From the NCBI GenBank assembly GCA_030650875.1, contig JAUSDK010000091.1:1-49407 (forward strand): a DNA stretch of 49,407 nucleotides, read 5' to 3'. The notes beneath the pieces are model-generated. The model did not search any database, was not told where the DNA came from, and saw nothing but the letters and a program-made list of their open reading frames with translations. The position numbers and the translations under genes were made by a program. This document shows, piece by piece, positions 42,866 to 49,407 of this stretch; within the stretch, counting starts at the first letter, position 1; every line of letters starts with the position of its first letter. This DNA is from Polaromonas sp. (GTDB taxonomy: Bacteria > Pseudomonadota > Gammaproteobacteria > Burkholderiales > Burkholderiaceae_C).

Positions 42866-44062
42866 ATGGACCTGAGTTTTACCCCCGAAGAACAGGCGTT
42901 TCGCGCCGAAGTGCAGCGCTTCCTGGCCGACAAGGTGCCGGCCCGGCTGACCGCCAAGGTGCGGGACGGCAAGCACTTGGGCAAGGCCGACCTGCAAGCG
43001 TGGCATGCGCTGCTCAACGACCAGGGCTGGCTGGCCAGCCACTGGCCCGAGCAATACGGCGGACCGGGCTGGAACACGGTGCAAAAGTTCATCTTCGACC
43101 ATGAGTGCGCCCTGGCCTATGCCCCCCGCACCATTCCGTTCGGGGTCAACATGCTGGGCCCAGTGCTGATCAAGTACGGCAACGAAGCCCAGAAGCAGCA
43201 CTGGCTGCCGCGCATCCTCAGCGGTGCCGACTGGTGGTGCCAGGGCTATTCGGAGCCGGGCGCCGGCTCTGACCTGGCCTCGGTCAAGACCAGCGCGGTG
43301 CGCAGCGGCGACCACTACATCGTCAACGGCCAAAAGACCTGGACCACGCTGGGCCAGCACGCCAACATGATCTTTTGCCTGGTGCGCACAGACCGCGACG
43401 TCAAGCCGCAGGAAGGCATCAGCTTTTTGCTGATCGACATGGCCACGCCCGGCGTGGACGTGCGCCCCATCATCACGCTCGATGGCGAGCACGAGGTCAA
43501 CGAGGTCTTCTTCACCGACGTGAAGGTGCCGGTGGACAACCTGGTGGGCCAGGAGAACCGGGGCTGGACCTGCGCCAAGTACCTGCTGACCTACGAGCGC
43601 ACCAACATCGCGGGCGTGGGCTTTTCCGATGCCGCGCTGGCGCGCCTGAAGGTGATTGCGGCCAAAACCCTGAAGAACGGCCAGCCGCTGGCGCGGGACC
43701 CGCTGTTCGCGGCGCGCCTGGCGCGGGTCGAGATCGACCTGGAAAACATGAAGACCACCAACATGCGCGTGATCATGGCCGTGGCAGGCGGCGGCGTACC
43801 AGGCGCTGAAAGCTCCATGCTCAAGATCCGCGGCACCGAGATCCGCCAGGAACTCACCGCCCTGACCCGCCGCGCCATGGGCCCCTACGCCCTGCCCTTC
43901 ATCCAGGAAGCGCTGGAAGAAGGCTACGACCAGCCCGCCGTAGGCCCCGAGGAGGCGGCCTCGGCCTCGGCCCAGTACTTCAACAACCGCAAGCTGTCGA
44001 TCTTCGGCGGCTCCAATGAAATCCAGAAGAACATCATCTCCAAGATGATCCTGGGCCTGTAA
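42866..44062 (+). CDS. Acyl-CoA dehydrogenase (PimC-like)
   Basis: A 398-residue flavoprotein: helical N-domain (MDLSFTPEEQAFRAEVQRFL), middle domain with WWCQGYSEPGAGSDLASVKT and NGQKTWTTLGQHANMIFCLV for FAD and acyl-CoA, and C-domain ending KLSIFGGSNEIQKNIISKMI. It removes two hydrogens at C2-C3 of an acyl-CoA and gives the electrons to ETF. With the next gene it makes the two-subunit-like pair known as pimC/pimD in pimeloyl-CoA degradation, which suggests a dicarboxyl or bulky acyl substrate. The ATG at 42866 fits the family start. Confidence 0.93.
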   Translation: MDLSFTPEEQAFRAEVQRFLADKVPARLTAKVRDGKHLGKADLQAWHALLNDQGWLASHWPEQYGGPGWNTVQKFIFDHECALAYAPRTIPFGVNMLGPVLIKYGNEAQKQHWLPRILSGADWWCQGYSEPGAGSDLASVKTSAVRSGDHYIVNGQKTWTTLGQHANMIFCLVRTDRDVKPQEGISFLLIDMATPGVDVRPIITLDGEHEVNEVFFTDVKVPVDNLVGQENRGWTCAKYLLTYERTNIAGVGFSDAALARLKVIAAKTLKNGQPLARDPLFAARLARVEIDLENMKTTNMRVIMAVAGGGVPGAESSMLKIRGTEIRQELTALTRRAMGPYALPFIQEALEEGYDQPAVGPEEAASASAQYFNNRKLSIFGGSNEIQKNIISKMILGL

Positions 44063-44088
44063 AGAACAGCACGCACGAGGACCACCCC

Positions 44089-45219
44089 ATGAACTTCACC
44101 CATACCGAAGACCGCCGCATGCTGGCGGACGCGCTCGACCGCTACGTGGCCGAGCAGTACAGCCTGGAGACCCGCCACCAGATCAGCCAGTCGGCCCAAG
44201 GCTACAGCTCCGTCCAATGGGCCAAATTCGCAGAACTGGGCGTGATCGGCGCGCTATTCACCGAAGCGCAAGGCGGCTTTGGCGGCGATGGCTTTGACAT
44301 CGCCGTGGTGTTCGAATCGCTGGGCCGTGGCCTGGTGGTCGAACCCTTCCTGGCCAGCGCCGTGCTGGCGGGCAGCGCCCTGGCCCACGCCGGCAACGAC
44401 ACCCAGCAAGCGCTGCTGGCCAGCCTCATCGACGGCAGCCACATGGCCACGCTGGCCCATGAAGAAGCCGATGCGCACTATGAACTCCAGCGCGTCAGCA
44501 CCCGCGCCACGCGGGACGGCGAGCACTATGTGATCGACGGCTCCAAGGCGGTGGTGGCCCTGGGCGACCAGGCACAGACCGTGATCGTGTCCGCCCGCAG
44601 CAGCGGCGACGTGGCCAGCGAGGACGGCATCTCGCTGTTCGTGGTGCCCGCCGATACGGCCGGAGTCAGCCTGCGCGCCTACCCCAACATCGACGGCACC
44701 CGCGCCGCTGAAATCACCTTCACGCAGGTGCGCGTGCCCGCCTCTGCCCTGCTGGGCGCCGAAGGACAGGGCCTGGCCACGCTGGAGCATGCCGTGGGGC
44801 GCGGCATCCTGGCGCTGTGCGCCGAGTCGCTGGGCGCGATGGAAGTGGCCAAGAAGCAGACCATCGAGTACCTGCAAACGCGCAAGCAGTTCGGCAAAGC
44901 CATTGGCAGCTTCCAGGCCTTGCAGCACCGCATGGCCGATGTGCTGCTGGAGATCGAGCAGGCCCGCTCGGCCGTGATCAATGCCGCCGCCGCACTGCAG
45001 GCCAACCGCAGCACGCGGGAGCGCGCCCTGTCGGCCGCCAAGTACAGCATAGGCCGCATCGGCACGCTGGTGGCCGAGGAATGCATCCAGCTGCACGGCG
45101 GCATCGGCATGACCTGGGAGCTGCCCATGCCCCACTATGCCAAGCGCCTGGTCATGATCGACCACCAGCTCGGCGACGAAGACCACCACCTGGCGCGCTT
45201 CATTGCGCTGGGCCAGTGA
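44089..45219 (+). CDS. Acyl-CoA dehydrogenase (PimD-like)
   Basis: A 376-residue acyl-CoA dehydrogenase-fold protein, more divergent than its neighbour: MNFTHTEDRRMLADALDRYV at the start, QTRKQFGKAIGSFQALQHRM in the C-terminal helical domain and ECIQLHGGIGMTWELPMPHY near the end. The order large-then-small (398 then 376) and the 26-base gap match pimC-pimD type pairs, in which the second subunit may lack a full active site. It probably forms a heteromer with the preceding product. Confidence 0.9.
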   Translation: MNFTHTEDRRMLADALDRYVAEQYSLETRHQISQSAQGYSSVQWAKFAELGVIGALFTEAQGGFGGDGFDIAVVFESLGRGLVVEPFLASAVLAGSALAHAGNDTQQALLASLIDGSHMATLAHEEADAHYELQRVSTRATRDGEHYVIDGSKAVVALGDQAQTVIVSARSSGDVASEDGISLFVVPADTAGVSLRAYPNIDGTRAAEITFTQVRVPASALLGAEGQGLATLEHAVGRGILALCAESLGAMEVAKKQTIEYLQTRKQFGKAIGSFQALQHRMADVLLEIEQARSAVINAAAALQANRSTRERALSAAKYSIGRIGTLVAEECIQLHGGIGMTWELPMPHYAKRLVMIDHQLGDEDHHLARFIALGQ

Positions 45220-45273
45220 AGACGCTTTGCCGCCAGGCTGGGCGCTTCGGACTATTTTGAGAACGGATCCAAC

Positions 45274-46482
45274 ATGTCAGACCTGAATTCCGCACTGCCG
45301 CTGGCAGGCATCCGCGTCCTCGATCTTTCCCGCGTGCTGGCCGGCCCCATGTGCGGCATGGTGCTGGGCGACTTTGGCGCCGAGGTCATCAAGATCGAAC
45401 ACCCGGGCCGCGGCGACGACACGCGCGACTGGGGCTTGCGCGTGGGCAAAACCGAAACCGCCTACTTCAACAGCATGAACCGCAACAAGCGCTCCATCAC
45501 GCTGGACCTGCAGAAGCCCGAGGCGGTGCAGATCGTGCTGGACCTGGCGCGGCAGTGCGACGTGGTGATCCAGAACTTCAAGTTCGGCGGGGCCGAGAAG
45601 ATGGGCCTGGGTTACGAGCAGATCAAGGCCGTGCGGCCCGACATCGTCTACTGCTCGATCACCGGCTATGACCGCAGCGGCCCCGAGGCCGCGCGCCCCG
45701 GCTACGACCTGGTGGTGCAGGGCGAAGCCGGCCTCATGGCGATCAACGGCGAGGCCGACCAGCCACCGCTGAAGTTCGGCGTGGCGGCGGTGGACATGTT
45801 CACCGGCATGTATTCGGCCCAGGCCATCCTGGCGGCCTTGTTCGCGCGCCAAAAAACCGGGCAAGGCCGCCATGTCGAGATGGCGCTGTTCGACTGCGGC
45901 CTCATGATCACGGCCTACTACGGGCTGGAAGCCATGCTGATGCAAAAAGACCCGCCGCGCTACGGCAATGCGCATCCGTCCATCGTGCCCTACGGCGTGT
46001 TCAATGCCGAAGACGGCCCGCTGGTCATCACCGTGGGCAACAACGCCCAGTTTGAGCGCTTTTGCCGCGAGGTGATTGACCGCCCCGACCTGGCCGAAGA
46101 CCCGCGCTTCAAGACCAACCTGGACCGCGGCACCCACCGCGAGGCGCTGATGTCCGAGATCCTGCGCGAGCTGGGCTGCCGCTCGCGCCAGTTGCTGCTG
46201 CAACGCCTCAAGGCGGCCGGCATTCCGTGCGGTGAAGTGCTGGGCCTCTATGAAGCCCTGACCTCGGAGCGCGCCGTGCGCGGCGGGCTGGTGACCGAGC
46301 AGCCCCATCCGGTGGCCGGCAGCACGCACGTGATGGCGCCCCCCTACCGGCTCGACGGCGAGCGCCTGCCGGTGCGCCGCGCGCCGCCCGAGTTGGGCGA
46401 AGGCACCCGCGAAGTCTTGTCGAGCCTGCTGGGCCTGGGCGACGAGCGCCTGGCCGAGCTCAAGGCGCTTGGCGTGCTTTGA
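45274..46482 (+). CDS. CaiB/BaiF (class III) CoA-transferase
   Basis: A 402-residue transferase that moves CoA between carboxylates by acid anhydride and aspartyl intermediates. The start LPLAGIRVLDLSRVLAGPMC and GDFGAEVIKIEHPGRGDDTR are diagnostic, as are NRNKRSITLDLQKPEA and the catalytic Asp in RPGYDLVVQGEAGLMA. It could activate the substrate acid with CoA from succinyl-CoA, in parallel with the ligase three genes on. Confidence 0.93.
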   Translation: MSDLNSALPLAGIRVLDLSRVLAGPMCGMVLGDFGAEVIKIEHPGRGDDTRDWGLRVGKTETAYFNSMNRNKRSITLDLQKPEAVQIVLDLARQCDVVIQNFKFGGAEKMGLGYEQIKAVRPDIVYCSITGYDRSGPEAARPGYDLVVQGEAGLMAINGEADQPPLKFGVAAVDMFTGMYSAQAILAALFARQKTGQGRHVEMALFDCGLMITAYYGLEAMLMQKDPPRYGNAHPSIVPYGVFNAEDGPLVITVGNNAQFERFCREVIDRPDLAEDPRFKTNLDRGTHREALMSEILRELGCRSRQLLLQRLKAAGIPCGEVLGLYEALTSERAVRGGLVTEQPHPVAGSTHVMAPPYRLDGERLPVRRAPPELGEGTREVLSSLLGLGDERLAELKALGVL

Positions 46483-46526
46483 AACCGCCGCCGCATTCCA
46501 TTTTTTAAAACTATTCAGGAGACCCC

Positions 46527-47525
46527 ATGTCCAAGCCCGTTTCTTTCAAGCTTTCAGGCCCCACCCGCCGCGTCCTGCTGGCCTTGGCCCTGCCCATGCT
46601 GGCCGGCAGCGCCTTCGCGCAAGCCTGGCCCAGCAAGACCATCAAGCTGATCGTCCCCTTCCCGGCCGGCGGCCCGACCGACACCGCCTCGCGCATCATT
46701 GGCCAGAAGCTGGCCTTGCGCCTGAAGCAGCCAGTCATCGTCGAGAACAAGGCCGGCGCATCGGGTGCGATTGCGGCGGCGCAGGTGGCCAAGTCGCCGG
46801 CTGACGGCTACACCCTCATGATGCTGGCCACGCCGACCCTGCTGGCACCGCACCTGTACAAGACCACGGGCTACGACAGCGTGAAGGACTTCACCTCGAT
46901 TGCCACGGTGTACGACCTGCCCATCGTGGTGGTGGTCAACCCGTCGCTGATGCCCACCGTGACCGACCTGCAAAAGCTCGTGACCCATGCCAAGGCCCAG
47001 CCCGGCCGCCTCAACTACACCAGTTCAGGCGTCGGCAGCTTCGGCCACCTGAGCATGGAGCTGCTCAAGCAGATGGGCCAGTTCGACATGCAGCATGTGC
47101 CTTACCGGGGCGGTGTGCCGGCCATTACCGACACCCTGGGCGGCCAGGTGCCCATGATGTACGCCGACCTGGTGGCCGCCTTGCCGCACATCCAGTCGGG
47201 CAGCCTGCGCGCCATTGCCGTCGGGTCGCCCCAACGCGTGGGCGTGATCCCCGATGTCAAGACCATTGCCGAGCAGGGCTTCAAGGGCTTTGATGCCGTG
47301 TCCTGGGGTGGCCTGATGGCCCCTGCGGGTACACCCAGGGATGTGGTCGACCGCATCAGTTCAGAGGTCAAGGCCATCCTGGCCGAAAAAGACACGCAGG
47401 ACAAGCTGCTCCACGCCGGCGCCATTGCCAACTACCAGACCGCCAGCCAGATGGCCACCCGCGTGCAGCAGGACTACACCAAGTGGGGCAAGGTGATCCG
47501 CGACAAGGGCATCACGAACCAATAA
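46527..47525 (+). CDS. Bug/TctC-family periplasmic binding protein
   Basis: A 332-residue substrate-binding protein with signal peptide (about 1-31, basic start then LLALALPMLAGSAFAQA). The mature part begins WPSKTIKLIVPFPAGGPTDT, the classic Bug start whose loop binds the carboxylate; VENKAGASGAIAAAQVAKSP and NYTSSGVGSFGHLSMELLKQ follow. Bug proteins are vastly expanded in Burkholderiales and usually bind carboxylic acids. No TctA/TctB membrane genes are nearby, so it probably works with a transporter elsewhere or as a sensor. Placement in the operon suggests it binds the acid that is degraded. Confidence 0.93.
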   Translation: MSKPVSFKLSGPTRRVLLALALPMLAGSAFAQAWPSKTIKLIVPFPAGGPTDTASRIIGQKLALRLKQPVIVENKAGASGAIAAAQVAKSPADGYTLMMLATPTLLAPHLYKTTGYDSVKDFTSIATVYDLPIVVVVNPSLMPTVTDLQKLVTHAKAQPGRLNYTSSGVGSFGHLSMELLKQMGQFDMQHVPYRGGVPAITDTLGGQVPMMYADLVAALPHIQSGSLRAIAVGSPQRVGVIPDVKTIAEQGFKGFDAVSWGGLMAPAGTPRDVVDRISSEVKAILAEKDTQDKLLHAGAIANYQTASQMATRVQQDYTKWGKVIRDKGITNQ

Positions 47526-47551
47526 GCAATTGCAGTTTCCCGGACGCGCTC

Positions 47552-49102
47552 ATGCACACCCTCACGACACCGCCCGAAGCGACTTTTCGCACCGTCGCCG
47601 CGCTGATCCGCGCGCATGCGCAGCGCCAGCCGGAGCGACCGGCCCTGCGTGACGACCAGCATGAACTGAACTACGCCCAGCTGGACGCCCTCATGGACCG
47701 CATCGCCGCAGCCCTGCAGCGCGACGGGCTGCAGCCCGGCGACAGCATTGCGATTTGCGCCCATTCATCGGTGCAGTACGCTGCGCTGTTCCTCGGTGCG
47801 TTGCGGGCCGGCGTGGTGGTGGCGCCGCTGGCCCCCTCGGCCAACCGGGAAAGCCTGGCGTCCATGCTGCAGGACGCCGGGGCGCAGTGGCTGTTCCTCG
47901 ACAGCGCCGCGCAGGACCTGGTGCCACCGGACTTGGCAGCGACCCGCTGCGTCTGGCTGGACGGCGCTTCGGCGGGCATGCGCTTTGAAAACTGGCTCGC
48001 CGCCGAAGGCGCGCAGCCGCAAGCGGTCGATCTGCTGCCCGAAGCGCCGTTCAACATCATCTATTCGTCGGGCACCACGGGCACGCCCAAGGGCATCGTG
48101 CAGTCGCACGGCATGCGCTGGGCCCATGTCCAGCGGGGCAGCGCCTACGGCTACAGCCCTGAAAGCCGGACGCTGCTGGCCACGCCGCTGTATTCGAACA
48201 CCACGCTGGTGGTGTTCTTTCCCACGCTGGGCTTTGGCGGCTGCGTGCAACTGATGCCCAGGTTCGATGCGGCGCGCTATCTTCGCCTGGCTGAGCAGCA
48301 CCGCACAACGCACACCATGCTGGTGCCGGTCCAGTACCAGCGCATCATGGCGCTGCCGCAGTTCGGCGCGCACGACCTGTCGGCGTTCCAGTTCAAGTTC
48401 TGCACCAGCGCGCCGTTCAGCGCCGCGCTCAAGGCTGATGTGCTGGCGCGCTGGCCGGGCGGCCTGATTGAGCTCTACGGCATGACCGAAGGCGGCGGCA
48501 CCTGCATCCTGGTGGCGCATGCGCACCCCGACAAGCTCCACACCGTGGGCCAGCCCGTCGCCACCAGCGACATCCGGCTGATCGACGAGGAAGGCCGCGA
48601 ACTGCCCCTGGGCGCCACCGGCGAGGTGGTCGGGCATTCGCCCAGCATGATGACGGGCTACCACCGCCAGCCCGGCCTGACGCGCGAGGCCGAATGGTTT
48701 GACGCCGGGGGCAAGCGCTTCATCCGCACCGGCGATGTGGGGCGCTTTGATGCCGACGGATTCCTCACGCTGCTGGACCGCCGCAAGGACATGATCATCA
48801 GCGGCGGTTTCAACATCTACCCGTCCGACCTGGAGGCCGCGTTGCGCCTGCACCCGGCCGTCGAGGACGTGGCGGTGACCGGCGTGCCGTCCGAACAATG
48901 GGGCGAAACGCCGGTCGCCTTTGTGCGGCCCCGGCCTGGCACTCAGGGCGAGGCCGCGCAGATCATGGCCTGGTACAACGCCAGCGCCGGAAAGACGCAG
49001 CGCCTGGCGGCACTGCATTTCATCGACGAGTTGCCCCGCAGCGCGATTGGCAAAGTGCTCAAGCGCGAACTGCGGGCGCTGCATCTTCAAATTTCAACCT
49101 GA
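47552..49102 (+). CDS. Acyl-CoA ligase (AMP-forming)
   Basis: A 516-residue adenylate-forming enzyme that activates a carboxylic acid to acyl-AMP and then acyl-CoA. The P-loop-like motif [18 protein letters not shown], the adenine motif [14 protein letters not shown], the hinge [20 protein letters not shown] with the [20 protein letters not shown] segment, and the catalytic Lys in [12 protein letters not shown] are all present. ATG at 47552 is preferred; upstream in-frame codons overlap the Bug gene end. Together with the CoA-transferase it gives the operon two routes for activation. Confidence 0.92.
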   Translation: MHTLTTPPEATFRTVAALIRAHAQRQPERPALRDDQHELNYAQLDALMDRIAAALQRDGLQPGDSIAICAHSSVQYAALFLGALRAGVVVAPLAPSANRESLASMLQDAGAQWLFLDSAAQDLVPPDLAATRCVWLDGASAGMRFENWLAAEGAQPQAVDLLPEAPFNIIYSSGTTGTPKGIVQSHGMRWAHVQRGSAYGYSPESRTLLATPLYSNTTLVVFFPTLGFGGCVQLMPRFDAARYLRLAEQHRTTHTMLVPVQYQRIMALPQFGAHDLSAFQFKFCTSAPFSAALKADVLARWPGGLIELYGMTEGGGTCILVAHAHPDKLHTVGQPVATSDIRLIDEEGRELPLGATGEVVGHSPSMMTGYHRQPGLTREAEWFDAGGKRFIRTGDVGRFDADGFLTLLDRRKDMIISGGFNIYPSDLEAALRLHPAVEDVAVTGVPSEQWGETPVAFVRPRPGTQGEAAQIMAWYNASAGKTQRLAALHFIDELPRSAIGKVLKRELRALHLQIST

Positions 49103-49119
49103 CCCAAGAAAAGGAAGCC

Positions 49120-49407
49120 ATGAAAATCATTGTCCCCGTCAAGCGCGTCGTCGACTACAACGTGAAAGTCCGTGTCAAATCAGACGGCACCGGTGTCGAC
49201 ATCGCCAACGTCAAGATGAGCATGAATCCGTTTGACGAGATCGCCATCGAAGAAGCCGTTCGCCTGAAGGAAAAAGGCGTGGCGACGGAAGTCATCGCCG
49301 TCTCCTGCGGCGTGCTGCAGTGCCAGGAAACCCTGCGCACCGCCATGGCGATCGGCGCCGACCGCGCCATCCTGGTGGAAACGGCCGAGGAACTGCAGCC
49401 GCTGGCC
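49120..49407 (+). CDS. etfB: Electron transfer flavoprotein beta subunit (partial)
   Basis: The window ends inside this gene; 96 residues are present. [40 protein letters not shown] and [20 protein letters not shown] are the characteristic start of the ETF beta subunit, which with EtfA takes electrons from acyl-CoA dehydrogenases to ETF-ubiquinone oxidoreductase. AAAGGAAG precedes the ATG at 49120, 17 bases after the ligase stop, so it is read with the operon and serves its two dehydrogenases. Confidence 0.95.
   Translation, partial: MKIIVPVKRVVDYNVKVRVKSDGTGVDIANVKMSMNPFDEIAIEEAVRLKEKGVATEVIAVSCGVLQCQETLRTAMAIGADRAILVETAEELQPLA

Noticed and set aside
1-49407. CRISPR arrays, tRNA and rRNA genes, prophage or integrase genes.
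   Set aside because: No regularly spaced repeats, no tRNA-like CCA-ended cloverleaf and no phage or integrase protein was recognised by eye anywhere in the window.

Overview
The window reads as a piece of chromosome from a high-GC betaproteobacterium of the order Burkholderiales, most likely family Comamonadaceae (Polaromonas, Rhodoferax or Variovorax type). The grounds are protein character (Burkholderiales-type porin end, Coq7, Bug/TctC binding protein), gene order, and dispersed repeats that I associate from memory with that family. This placement is a judgement from sequence character, not a database result. No rRNA, tRNA, CRISPR array or insertion sequence was found.

Layout. 1-4188: end of a porin gene, coq7, a RelBE-type toxin-antitoxin pair, a small DUF1640-like remnant, an OsmC-family gene, a strong candidate small RNA, and ilvA. 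4189-15600: a repeat-rich gap, then a type II secretion locus with gspC divergent from gspG-H-I-J-K-L-M-N-D-E-F; no prepilin peptidase gene is present. 15617-22780: a CWC protein, cobT-cobS-cobC for the end of cobalamin synthesis, a cytosolic 5'-nucleotidase, an SbmA/BacA-like ABC transporter and an MFS exporter. 22762-28000: queC, an RNase Z-like hydrolase, a small membrane protein, a thioredoxin-fold protein, a small cytochrome c and a DinG-type helicase. 28192-29886: an L-lactate permease.

29941-39600 is the most distinctive part. It holds a PDZ protein, a DHH-family phosphoesterase, a disrupted Lon-like protease gene, an operon of a Cfa-type methyltransferase, a DIM/DWF1-type FAD oxidoreductase and a flavin reductase-like protein, then a LigT-type RNA phosphodiesterase, a Ddh-like dehydrogenase and an Hsp20. 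Sequences matching the FNR/Anr/Dnr consensus TTGAT-N4-ATCAA lie upstream of four of these transcription units. In each case a -10-like hexamer puts the box centre about 40.5 bases before the inferred start. I infer a low-oxygen stress regulon with a membrane-lipid modification module inside it.

39625-49407: a LysR regulator divergent from a long operon of a fused enoyl-CoA hydratase/3-hydroxyacyl-CoA dehydrogenase, two acyl-CoA dehydrogenases, a class III CoA-transferase, a Bug-type binding protein, an acyl-CoA ligase and the start of etfB. The order resembles the pim (pimeloyl-CoA) beta-oxidation genes. The set would capture an acid outside the cell, activate it with CoA, oxidise it and pass electrons to ETF.
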